From Allantophomopsis cytisporea (taxonomy: Eukaryota; Ascomycota; Leotiomycetes; Phacidiales; Phacidiaceae), in assembly GCA_024752435.1 (NCBI GenBank), contig CP103031.1, positions 1,298,001-1,362,000 on the forward strand: 64,000 nt of DNA, read 5' to 3'. The translations under genes were made by a program, and so were the position numbers. Position 1 is the first letter of the stretch. Every line of letters begins with the position of its first letter. Shown here piece by piece: positions 45,156-56,049 of this stretch. The notes under the pieces are model-generated. The model ran no database searches. It saw only the letters and a program-made list of their open reading frames with translations, and was not told where the DNA came from.

Positions 45156-45897
45156 GCTTGAGCTTTTGTTTACTATACGAGGTTTGTCTTGCTCAGGATT
45201 TGGGTGATCGATTGAAGGGGCGAGGAGTCGGTGGACTGGGTATTACTTCTGTGTCTTTTGACTGTCTGTATGATTTTGCGGTGTGTTAATGAGTAATATA
45301 ATATTTGCCTGGATGGGAATTGGATTCTGCGAGGACTGAGTCTCTTAATGATAATCCTAGCCGGTTAATATTCCCTTAGACCCGAGAGATCTGAAAGTAG
45401 ATGTACGAAATACTCTCAGTCACCATCTGAGACAGCTGACCAAGTGTATATGCCTTTTGATTTTATGGGTTTCTTGGACCTTAGGGGATATGGTGAATGG
45501 CTATATCTCTTGAAAGCTAAGCAAGTTTACGTCTCTCTTGACCTCATCTCGCACAGCGACTGCCTTTAAAAGTTAATATTTGAGGTTAGGTGAACGACTT
45601 TCTGATTTCAAATGCCCTTGGCATTAGTTCTACTGTTTGTGTCAAGATACCGATGCATACTTAGTCGTACAAGGGCAGAGTATTCGAGTACCTAATCGAC
45701 CAAAGGAGAAAGAGAAAAGGGTTACATTCAGCAGCTATTTAGGTGTTTACATAGTGGTGCGATGCATTCCGAGCCTAATCCGGCAACCAAGTGAAAGTGA
45801 AAAGTCCTCAGCTTCGTGTTCAGGTCAGGTAAGTAGGCTATGCTCTTGACCGCATATGTTAACAGTCTGTGGCCAAATCCTAATCCGAACCCATCCT
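45156..45897. other. intergenic, convergent 3' ends
   Basis: Spacer between the eisosome gene (+) and the ankyrin gene (-). No supported gene. Confidence 0.5.
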
Positions 45898-48800
45898 CTA
45901 CATTAAATGAACGTCTAACCCTGAAGCCTTACATTTTTCAAAGGAACGAAATGGCAGTTCTGCTATAGGACCCTCGTATGTCAATCGAGTCTCCTCGAGG
46001 ACTTTGAGATGGAAGTCTAGCATCGTTGAGAATGCTGGAAAGATACCAAGATCTGGAAATAAGTTGCAGCCAGATACCAAACTACCATCCCAGATGAAGT
46101 TACAACAAGTATGCTTTAATTCAAGCTCCTCAAACACTAACAATCTCGTGCATTCTCTCAATTCCTGTTTAAGCAGTTCGGGGAACGGTTTTGTCGTTGC
46201 AATCCAGGCCCGAAATAACTTTTCAGTTCTGTGCAAGGTTCGACCAGGATGTCTAGGTATGTGCTTCAATAAAAATGAGACAGGCGTATAGCCCTGGAGT
46301 GCACAAAGACAAGAACACTTGTCACAATGTAGGCTACGCTGCAGCTGTAGTCGATAGATCCAATAATCGCTATCTACCAAGTCTGGAACGCGAGAAAAGA
46401 GGTGGACTTGATTCCTTATGTACTGTGCAAAGAAGTGCAGCCCATACATATAGGTATCCTTATGCCTAGAGGTCTCGGAGAGGCCATTCTGAACGAACCA
46501 ATTGATCATCCCGAAATTGGCTGCATACCAGCTTTGTAAAATAGGGGTAAGTCCGTTCTTGTCAGGTTGGTCGATCTCTCTGAAGCCTGAAAGCCAGAGA
46601 GTGTTAGCGACTTGTGGTAACATCCGAATTTCAGTATCAGAACTGGATGTGTTATAAACATTTTCGCTATCCAAGTCTAGCGCATCAGACACTTGAATCC
46701 CGTAAGACATTATTGCGCATCTAAGGTCTGGTGCGATTCGTTCCATCTTTGTGTTCTCGGATATGCCAAATCTCGAGATATGCTGTTCTGGTAAAACGGC
46801 TAGAGCCTGAGTAACAAGACGTGCATGCCGATAGGCAAGGGCAGTAGCAATGGCAAGAGGTAGAGTCGTTGTGTCCTTTCTATGGCGTCCAACATTCAAA
46901 GCCTCTTGAAGCAAGCTTAATATGTTCCATGAGTCTGACAGAGTACAATCTGCTTCTAGAAGTAGGTTCACCGACTCTATACAATCCAAGCTCACAGCTA
47001 AATATATTGGGCGACGTCCTTGGTAGTCTTCGATATTGATGTTAGCCCCTGCATCGATGAGATGCTGCAATCCTAAGGGCCATTTAGTAGCAAAGTGGAT
47101 GGCTGTAAGCCCATTGACTGGGGAAGCATGGTCAATATTTCCTTTTCTTATTGCCCGCATTAATTTGTTCGTAGACTGTTCCAAAATAGCCCATGTAGTA
47201 AGCCCATAACCAAAGTCTGCTTATGATTAACAAATAACAGGAAGGCGGTAAGGACGGAATACCGACAGTCGATTTGCTCAGGGAATCGGTGAACGATAGC
47301 AGCCCCAACGCCGAAATTTAGGCAATATGAAGACTGATTTAACCGGGTCATTGTGTTAAGAGGCCTCGAAGATTCAAACCCATAATCCAAAAGCTTTTTA
47401 AAGATGGCTGTATCACGAATCGCAACGATGTCTGATGGTTCTTTACTACCATGGAAATTAATCAGTACAGAGCCAATCATGTCAAGGCTAGTACCAGTGA
47501 GGAGAGGAGGACAGTAAAGGTCATCTTCCCGTTTGTGGCATATTATGCTGGGATCCGCGCCGTTTTCTAGGAGGAATCTAATCAACAAAAGATACTCATC
47601 ACCTTGTTTCTCTCCAGATTGATCGTAGGAGTATAGCCAGAGTACCTCCTATACTAATGTTAGATTATTCTACAAAGAAGGCTCGGAATCTCACATGAAG
47701 CAATGTTGTTCCATGCATGTCCTCATCTAAAGGAGAAGCTCTCCGATTTTGATAAATGGTTTCAAGATTCGCTTGGAGATTTGATGTATGGAGCGCACTC
47801 ATCTCGAACCTTGAGCTCAATAGCTTCTCTTTTGTACGACTTACGGCTTGGAAGGCAGGTGATTGCGCCCTATCAACAAGTCTACTTGTACCGATAACGA
47901 AGGGGCATATCGAAAAGTTTCTATCTGTTCGCCAGTTCTTGATCTGGAAGCTCAGGTTTATTGTACGAGAAAGCAACCAGTTGGGAGGGACGAGTCTCAT
48001 GATCAGTTCCAGATTTTGTTCGGAGCTCCTATAGTGGGGACAAAAGGAGAAATGATGACTTCGAAATGTTTTCCGGAAGTTCAGGATTGAGAATGGCACC
48101 CACTGGTGCGTCTTGGTAACTGGCCTGCAAACGCAGGTCGTCGCAGTTACACTTTCAGAAGAGCCGCTGCAAAAGCCACCTCTGGCTTTCTCTTCATGAA
48201 TGCGCCTAGGTCGATTGTAGTTGTCCTGTGAAGTACCCCGATCTTCGAATCCATGTGCTTGTGGAGTCAATACTTGAAATCGAGATATTGTATCTACTAA
48301 TGTGTGGAGCTGGTTCTGGAGTTGGGACTGATTCTATTAGAATGTGGTTAGTACTGTTGATTATTACCAATATCATGATTGAAGTCTGCCTACATTGTTC
48401 TGGTTTCGGAGATCTTGAACGAGTTGAGCAACAATACGAGTATTAGAACACATCAGTTGCTCAAGGTTGGGTATCTTTTGAAGTACATCTAGCCCATTAT
48501 CTGTTGGATTCACTGTAGTTCTTTGGATGTGTTCGAGAATATCTTGGTGTTGGTCCAAAATTCTTGCTACGTTCTCGTCGGTTCGTTGAACTTGCGGCAG
48601 AATTTGCCTTGCACATACCAATGCTGTGGTTGTATTCTCATCAAGTTGTTGGATGCTAGGCAGTAAGCGTTGGGTTGTTACTATATTATCCGCAACCCTC
48701 TGAACAATCTGCTTGAGCTGCGGGACAGCTTCACAAGTGTTCTTCAACGTAGCTTTCGAGCTTTGTTCAACTTGTTGAAGTTGAGGTATCATTCGCTCGA

Positions 48801-49503
48801 TACTAACATCAGTCCTTGTTGTATTTCCATCAATCCTTTGGCCTAAGAACAATGTCTGCTCCACATTTTGGTGAGTTGAATCCAGAATATGTTTCAACTC
48901 GTTGGATAATTTTCTGTAAACAAGTTGTTAGAATATTTTCTCATCTTTGATACTTTACAAATGAAAAAGGATCCTAAAGCGTCAGATTACCATCAAAGAG
49001 CATTATAATCTATAAGTTATATTATATGAGTGTGTTCAGTTTAAGTCCAGACCCACTTACAGGTTTGCCTCGTTCAGCCAAAGAGAAATTGAACTCTTCT
49101 GCCGCTCTAAACGCTCACAGGTTGCTAATATATCTCCCTTGATACGAACCGCACGAATACCGTTCCAACTTCGGCGAAGTAAGCCATCATTAGTCCCATT
49201 CGTAAGATCATCGAGTTATTTAGTTAGTGTGTTTGCCAGTGAATTGAAGCTGTGCAAAGAGCCCATGATGTTTGATGTTGGTGCCGTTATGGCGGCTGAG
49301 CTCGTTGATGGGAATATGGTTGCATACGTTATGCGGATTTCTTCAGCAACAGCGACTTGGTGCCCCAAATCTGTTTGGAAATCCCGGATTGTTTCAGGTG
49401 CATCGCGTATCTCAGAGTAAAAGTGACTCAATTTCAAAGAAAGGCGGGCACCGATATCGATGAATTGTATAATGCCAGCAGCTATGCCTAGAGCTTCAGC
49501 CAT
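45898..49503 (-). pseudogene. large ankyrin protein with STAND-type N-terminal domain, interrupted by one in-frame stop
   Basis: Five exons (49503-49061, 48913-48394, 48333-47695, 47648-47267, 47216-45898) with introns of 147, 60, 46 and 50 nt form one 1100-codon frame. Codon 96 is TAA (49216-49218) and no intron can remove it. The N-terminus MAEALGIAAGIIQFID with SHFYSEIRDAPETIRDF is the fungal helical domain found at the start of STAND/NLR-like proteins. After the stop the frame continues (LDDLTN, CERLERQKSSISLWL), then a coiled-coil (exon 2, Gln/Leu-rich with repeated Q-Q-L and V-A/T patterns), then a central block with GTTLLH. Last come ankyrin-type repeats (RFLLENGADPS; NGLTAIHFATKW; LIDAGANINIEDYQGRRPIYLAV) and a C-terminal region of unknown fold. 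Exon 4 donor GTCGGT is weak. Recent pseudogene, truncated allele or sequencing error. Confidence 0.66.
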
Positions 49504-50886
49504 AATGTGCAGTTATGTTCGAAGACAAGCTTGGAGTATTTAGAATGTATATTGCGAAGGTCTGTCATATAAATTAAGAGACGTGGGGCAGTGCTACACT
49601 GTGATACAAAGGTTGTCAAGCTCTGATTAGTTACAATGTATCGAAACTATGAGCAAGGCTGTGTACTCGCTGCGTTCACGTATGCTTGCCAGTAGTTCAG
49701 TATCAAGTAGCGGACGAGATCTGATGGCAGAGGTAACAAGTGAGGTTAGTGAAGAAGCTATTCATGCCTACATTACATAAAATGGCATAGTATGCTTTGT
49801 ATCTTCGAAGGCAATGTTATAAACAGAGATTACTGACTTTCTATCACCAAGTTCCAAAGGTTAAATCCAATGGCAGAGTCGAACGTTCGCATCGGCGAGA
49901 ACCTTCATTAAGCGTATAATGCGAAGGGTCGAGAGTTCGATTCCCCAGGAACTTGTATCAGTAAAACCCTCTGGGGGTTTTCTGGTGCGGCATCGATCAG
50001 ACAAAAGTATGATTGGTTTCTGTATTCTTTTTGCACTTTTGTGATTCTTTTTGTGCTTTTGGATTAGACATCTACAGTCATACACATACCTCTCACTCAC
50101 TTTCAGGTTTATTTTTGCTTATGTTAAGGCGGGTGGATCACTTTATCTTAAAAATAGGTCACGTATGCCTTCAGATCAAGTGCATGAGTATCCAAACGAA
50201 AATAGCCGAGTCTTGATAATCATTTGGATGGATGGACATGAAACAGATATACGCCTTATGTTATGGCATATTACTATCAAATGAATTGCTTAAAAGTACC
50301 TGCAGCAAAGAATGAAGACAGTCATCGATGGTAAATGATTCGTTACAGGACTTTAAAGCGCTCATCAACCTGACTGAGGTCCAGCAATTGAGGGTTTCTC
50401 TTTAGCCTGTGATACAAGTTTCTCTACAGAAGCACCATTGCCATGAAAGGGAGATACCATGTGGTATCAAAGTATGGACAGTACAGTGACAACTGGCCGA
50501 GACAAGAATTGCGATCTGCAGAAAAGTAGAATAACAATCTGAAAATACCTTACATTGATGGATTTACGGAATCGTGATATTTATGAAATCACCCTAGTAT
50601 TGCAGCCGGTGAACTAGAAGAAGATGTATATCCTGGGAACGAAGTTGGGGGAAAGGATATATTGAAGGACTGGACGATATGTACTGGGAAGCGTTGCCTG
50701 ACGCCTGTGATGCCTGTGTGTAACTCGATCCTAACGACTTACAAAAACCCCCTACAGGTGCTCTTGAAATAAATATTGAAATTCGAACATGTTATCAGGA
50801 GTTCTCTAATCTTCATTGAAATCAGACTCTTGGACTATTACTCAAGCGGCCACTTGAGATGCTCGAGTGCTTAAGCAGTCCACCTG
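49504..50886. other. 1.4 kb intergenic region
   Basis: Upstream of the ankyrin gene and downstream of the aldo-keto reductase gene. Contains a tRNA-like stretch described separately and no supported protein gene. Confidence 0.5.
49848..49955 (+). other. tRNA-like sequence (degenerate)
   Basis: An A-box match TGGCAGAGTCG (49871-49881) and a near B-box AGTTCGATTCC (49934-49944) are spaced 63 nt apart. The stretch is bounded by an 8-bp inverted pair CAAGTTCC / GGAACTTG (49848-49855 and 49948-49955). CCTTC and GAAGG could form an anticodon stem. The T-stem pairs poorly and no layout gives a proper cloverleaf, so I do not call a functional tRNA. It may be a decayed tRNA, a tRNA-derived SINE end, or chance. 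Confidence 0.2.
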
Positions 50887-52138
50887 CTATCCCACCTTCT
50901 CCAACTCATCAATTTGCGCCATAATTTTACTAGGAAGCTCAACAACTATGCAAGAGCACCGTCAGAAACAAAAGCCAAACTGGAGCACAGAATCCGATAT
51001 CACAAGAAACAAACATACATACCTTCAAAGTTAGAGCGAAGCCTTTCTTCGTTTGAGCTCTTGGGAATCACACTGGTACCCCTCTGAACCGCCCAACTGA
51101 GAGCGAGTTGCGCTGGCGTAATGTCAATGGAATCTGCAATTTTAGTGAGTGCAGGATCGCTCGTCACATTCAGCTGCTTAGCCCTGTCAGTGGTGAGAGG
51201 ACCCCATGCGGTGACGTGGATATTCTGAGTGACCGTTAGTAGCTTAAAGAAGCCGAACGAAGATGAGTATACTATTTCACCTTTGAGAGATACCACGGTA
51301 GCAAATCTTTTCTCTGGCGATAGGGGTGTGTCTGCAATTGATTCACAGCAGGAATGATTTTTGCGCTGGTAGTAATATAGTGTGTTAGATCTAAATGCTT
51401 TAATGGCAGGAAGGCGGGGAGGGGCCTTACGATGGGAACAGCTCCTCGAGATTTGCTTGACTGAAGTTACTGACTCCTATACTTTTTGCTTTGCCAGTTG
51501 CCACCAGTGCCTCCATAGCAGCCCATGTTGAGGAAAGAGCGACGTCTTTCGTGATCATTTTTCCATTCTCATCTTTAGGGAAGAAAGTAAAGGGATCTTG
51601 CTTCGCCCATGAGTAGGGCCAGTGTATCTAAATTCCTTGAACATTAACCATGAAATCCATAATGTGGTTTTCACAAGAGGTATCACCAAATAAAGATCCA
51701 CATAATCCGTACCGAGGTCTTCGAGCGTCTTATCAAGAGCTGGTTCTACATCTACTGGATCATGCTCTGTATTCCAGAGTTTGCTTGTAATCTAACATAT
51801 ACAAAAATTATTCAATGAGGAGGGGCGATTGGAGAGTACATTCTTACGAAAAGCTCTCTTCGTGGAACGCCGGATGCTTTAATCCCCCTTCCAACCGCAG
51901 CTTCATCTTCATACACTGGAGCACAGTCGATGTGACGATATCCAATTTGAAGTGCAGTTTTCACAGTGTTCTCAACTTCCACGGGATCCGGAGGAGCGGA
52001 AGTGGTAGAGAACTTGATTAGAGTCAGTAAGGTATGAATACGAGGCGATGGATGAAGTCTCACAGATGTTCCAAGGCCAATCGCAGGCATCTCAAAACCC
52101 GATGATAGAAGTATACGTTTTTTATTGTTGATGGCCAT
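50887..52138 (-). CDS. aldo-keto reductase (AKR)
   Basis: Seven exons (52138-52064, 52012-51848, 51791-51687, 51627-51431, 51365-51281, 51224-51023, 50945-50887) with introns of 51-77 nt; 295 aa, all phases close. NADPH-dependent carbonyl reductase of the TIM-barrel AKR superfamily, cytosolic. Tetrad: Asp54 and Tyr59 in [14 protein letters not shown], Lys84 in TSKLWN, His117 in YLIHWP. GVSNFS and AKIIPAVNQ are family signatures, and IPKSS near the C-terminus binds the cofactor phosphate. The usual LHPY/LPQKEL segment is present as [11 protein letters not shown]. Closest style is the fungal glycerol dehydrogenase/aldehyde reductase group; substrate unknown. Intron 1 is 51 nt with no stop, so retaining it would insert 17 residues without breaking the frame. 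Confidence 0.93.
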
Positions 52139-52681
52139 TTTTTAGAATTACGAGATTTGATGCTGAAAGAACTAAATAACGAAAAGTATAAGAATGTACT
52201 TATTGCTAACGGCTTGTATTTTATTTATTCCAACAAAATCGTCTAAATTGACCTGCATTCATTAGCCTAGTATGAGGTATGACTCGTATCCCTGTTTGGG
52301 GGCGATGTTTACCGTTCTAAGCAGTGATTCACAATAACTGCTAGTCTTCCATATTAGGAAGGTGAAAACGACAGTCAAGGAAGCGGGAAATATAGGCATA
52401 AATTTAGAGTCTTAATATCATGTATTTCACATATACTTAGTGGATTCCTTAAACGGGCCTCGGTTACTGAAAACATATCGAGCTCTTGAGTATCATGGTT
52501 CTCAGTACTTGGTGAAGTCGGTTTGGAAGACATTCGTGGTTGCTTCATCAACAGCGCTGGAAAGGAGCAAAGAATCAAAGGATAGGAAGAAACAAATTCA
52601 TTCGCAGTATAAGACTCTTAAGCGCCACCAGTTTCTCAATCAAACCCCACCTGAACGCCACCGCTCTGCATGTAAAAGTTT
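52139..52681. other. short spacer
   Basis: Upstream region of the aldo-keto reductase and 3' flank of the RBM42-like gene, both on the minus strand. No gene seen. Confidence 0.5.
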
Positions 52682-53704
52682 CTAACCAAGCACCTTAAGG
52701 CCGCCCTTTGTCTTGCTGCCCGCCTTCTGTACTCCAGCACCTGTCTTTGCACCTCCTCCACCCCCATGGTTCTTATTCTTGTTGTTCTTGCCCTTACGAT
52801 GATCCTTCGGTGTGACAGCCTTGATCTCTGTAGTGCTTCTTCTCAGCAAAACAGGATGACTACCAATGTACTTGCCTTGCATATCTCTCGCGGCCTGGAA
52901 GAAGTCGTCACCATCACTGAAACTGACAAATCCGTATCCCTTGCTCTTTGTTGTCCGCTTGTCACGCACCACTCGTGCCTTTTGGACTGATCCCCAGCGT
53001 GAGAAGGCCTTCAGAAGAGACTCATCCGTGACTTCACCTGCCAAGTTTCCTACGAACAATCGGAAATGGCTGGGGTCCCATTCGAGCAAGCTAGAGTCCG
53101 TCCACTGCGTACCACCGCCGCTTCGTACAACAGTTTTCTGCTTGCCATCTGCACCATTCACTACCTTCGCAACGCCGGTGTCACTGTCAGCTGCAGAGGC
53201 GACTGCATGACTGCTCAATGACGGTCCGTCTTGTCTGCCCAGCGGTGCAAGATTCGCGTTTGTTCCCGCACCACCAGTTGTGCGTGTGCTGCTCTGTGCT
53301 TCCTTGCCTGCGTATGCACTCTGCCACTGTGCTATCTGCGCTTCCATCTCCGGATCAACAGCAGCGGCGCCATATCGAGCACCTCCATCCTGGCCTGGTA
53401 GAGGGAAAGGGTTGCGGATCTGAGGGGTGGCGTATGCGGCTGCTGAAGCATCGTATGCTGGCTGCGAGTATGAGGGTTGTTGGTAGGATTGAAAACCCGC
53501 TGGCGGGGTGTGTGTTGCTGGGGAGCTTATTTGTCGTGGTTGAAAACTTTGGAAGCCACCGCCATAGCCGGCTTGGGTAGTTGGGGGGTAGGCTGGTTTG
53601 TAGGTGGAGCTAGCAGCTGATGGTGGTGGTCGTGCAGGTAGAGATGGATGTGGAGAGTTGGAGTTGGATTTGGAGTTGAGACCTGGAGGCGGCGGATAGG
53701 ACAT
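52682..53704 (-). CDS. RBM42-like RNA-binding protein (one RRM)
   Basis: Intronless, 340 aa. The N-terminal half is Pro/Ser/Tyr/Gln-rich and disordered (MSYPPPPGLNSKSNS), with a short conserved-looking helix DPEMEAQIAQWQSAYAG. A single C-terminal RRM (about 215-290) has RNP2 LFVGNL and RNP1 KGYGFVSF, preceded by the segment LLEWDPSHFR. VTDESLLKAFSRWGSVQKARVVRDKRTTKSKG tracks the RRM of RBM42 family proteins (quoted here as positions 224-255 in prose, key motif DKRTTKSKGYGF). The tail is Lys/Gly/Asn-rich (KGKNNKNKNHGGGGG). Probable role in pre-mRNA splicing or mRNP biology by family. A CACGTG lies 235 nt upstream of the ATG. Confidence 0.88.
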   Translation of the reverse strand: MSYPPPPGLNSKSNSNSPHPSLPARPPPSAASSTYKPAYPPTTQAGYGGGFQSFQPRQISSPATHTPPAGFQSYQQPSYSQPAYDASAAAYATPQIRNPFPLPGQDGGARYGAAAVDPEMEAQIAQWQSAYAGKEAQSSTRTTGGAGTNANLAPLGRQDGPSLSSHAVASAADSDTGVAKVVNGADGKQKTVVRSGGGTQWTDSSLLEWDPSHFRLFVGNLAGEVTDESLLKAFSRWGSVQKARVVRDKRTTKSKGYGFVSFSDGDDFFQAARDMQGKYIGSHPVLLRRSTTEIKAVTPKDHRKGKNNKNKNHGGGGGAKTGAGVQKAGSKTKGGLKVLG

Positions 53705-53938
53705 GATGAATGGCTGTACGTGTAGACTCTGGCAAGTGCTTGGACGTACCTCTTGCGATCTAGGTCGCAGTAGATCTCAAACTGCAAATGTTGACGTTGG
53801 GAGATCAGATATCTATTTGGCGTAGATTGCGTCACAAACTTATTTGAGTGGGCTTTGGTGAGATGATGCGCGACCGTTGTTGTTTCTGTTAAGAAATCTT
53901 TCGACAGCCTCGTCGCGAGGTTGTGACGAAAGTGGAAT

Positions 53939-53944
53939 CACGTG
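53939..53944. promoter_or_regulatory. CACGTG upstream of RBM42-like gene
   Basis: E-box-type palindrome 235-240 nt before the minus-strand ATG at 53704. Role inferred only from position. Confidence 0.35.
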
Positions 53945-54624
53945 CTATATTGTTTTCGTCTTAGGTACCTGCCTCAACTTATGTGGATGCCTTACTACGT
54001 AAGGTTGCATAAAGTCTAAGCACCCGACCTGCACGACGAACATATCACGTGGGGATTGCTGGTTGGCATTCTCAAGCGAAGCCACAACCCCCAGGCATGT
54101 CAGGCCATCCTCGTTTATACTTCGGGGAAATGTGGGCGGAGGGGTATGACGATAACCCACGAGATCTTTTTGGAGGGGGTGGAGGGGCAGACATGCAGAG
54201 CAGAGTCTATTCCGGAGTATCGAGGGAAAGAGAGGAGAGTCTCGTCTCATTTGATAAATTCAAGACTCCACCCGCCTTGTGCGCTGGTAATTTGGGCATC
54301 TTGTGGCACGTTGCTCGGTCGTATGTAAGCAATACCGATCATGCGCATACACAATCCTTCGCAGCGAGATCGGGGATAGCAGGGAGCTCAAACGATACTC
54401 CGATACAGTTGAATAACGCCGGACGACAGTTTTCCACAGCCAAACTGCTGAACCAACGACAAAACTCGCCAAGCACAGGGAAGACCTCAAGAAGGGGCCA
54501 GCTTTGTCAGGCGAAAAGAGAAAATGAGGATGGAGAACATGAACTCAACGGACAAAATCATCGATGTCGTGTATACTGGTCCGTACCATTTTAGAACAAC
54601 ATGCAGGCCTCTTCTCCGTTTGTC

Positions 54625-54644
54625 GTTCGTTCGTTCGTTCGTTG
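54625..54644. repeat. (GTTC)n microsatellite
   Basis: About five tetranucleotide units; the last is imperfect. Confidence 0.9.
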
Positions 54645-56049
54645 GAGGTCCTTTCATTCGGTCCTAGTAGCTCTCTACCTTCGGCCTCTCTCTTGATACT
54701 GCAAGCTGTGCACTTGCATTCCTTCTCCCATTATCCGTCTGTGCCTGTTTGTCCGTTCATCAACGTGGCCGGCTATTGAAATTGGCATATTTACGGAGTT
54801 TTTCTCACGTAACTCCGTGCGCTACCCGTCAATAGCAGACAGAACATGTAGCTACGGACAACCAACAACACCCACGATGCTTCCAGTTCGCGATGTCAGC
54901 AATGAATGCCTTTCCCATTTTCATAGCCAGGGCCTACTGTGTACAGAGTCCGACAAATCCTCCCGTCGTTGTCCGTGACACAGACACAGACACCGTATGG
55001 CCCCCATATGCGTCGATGATCCCCATGGGCTCCTCCGTACCATGTATGTAGAAGGACAATCATTTGCTGCCTTGCTTCTTCTGTGTCCGCGTTTGATTAT
55101 TCAGGCTGTCGGGTTCCTGCTCCAGTAAAGCGCTGCAACTTGATTATTCACCAATCACCAATACACACCATCTAAGAAGTGTTCAAGTGACCTTCAAGCG
55201 CCTAACGAGTGCGAAGGTATCGTAGACCTGGTATTCATTGCCAAGGCAGAATATAAAGGATTGATAGGCAATTGGTAGCAAAATCACATGATTGCAATAG
55301 ACCTCATACTGCGTATGAATCAGTATTGTGTCATAGCAACCATAGGATATTTTGGAGAACTCCAGTACGGAACAGACTATTCCCTAGCTATCATTCTCCC
55401 TGTTCTTTGGTTGATTCAGCGGTTTTTATGGTAAGATCATCCATCACGTGAACATCAGTCTAGATCATTTATCGTATGAATTTGCTGGAGACGAACGATT
55501 TGGGTAATAAATAAACACTCATCGGGAAGAATGACATCGTCATGGTGGGATTTTAAAGCTAGGGTATGTTGGTGGGGTGGGTAAACATTTCTCATGCCTG
55601 AGATATTGATTGTCAATAATAAAGAAAGAATCCTATGCCGGGTAAAATTACTGACAAGAACGATGGATTTGGAGTTCCAATTGCACGACTCGAAACATCC
55701 TCCTGCTATCAATTTCATTCTCTCTATTCTTCCCCTGTCCCATTCCTCTTCTACCCACCAGGTTCTACTGTATTCTGAGGCTTCAAGTGTCTGGCTCATT
55801 CTGTAACCGGCCATTTCGGCGGTAGGATACACTAGTCTCAAAGCTTACAAAGTGCCACCGCAGCCCCTCGCGAATCCACTCCACCTTCACAACTACTACT
55901 TCGTCACTTCTCACGATTCTTTTCACCGACCATCCTCAACTTCTATCAACATACCTGATACATAACTGCTCCGAACATCCTCTTGTTTCGGAACATCACA
56001 TCAACTTTCAACACCTCTTTTTCCACAGAATAATTGATCAATCGCCATC

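Larger units (their letters stand above)
53705..56049. other. 2.3 kb intergenic region between divergent genes
   Basis: Shared upstream region of the RBM42-like gene (-) and 6PGDH (+). It holds CACGTG at 53939, 54046 and 55445 and a GTTC repeat. A plus-strand frame at 54049-54594 (no ATG start) is not recognisable. Confidence 0.5.

Noticed and set aside
54049..54594. 181-codon plus-strand frame
   Set aside because: No ATG-led coding signal or domain; sits in a divergent promoter region.
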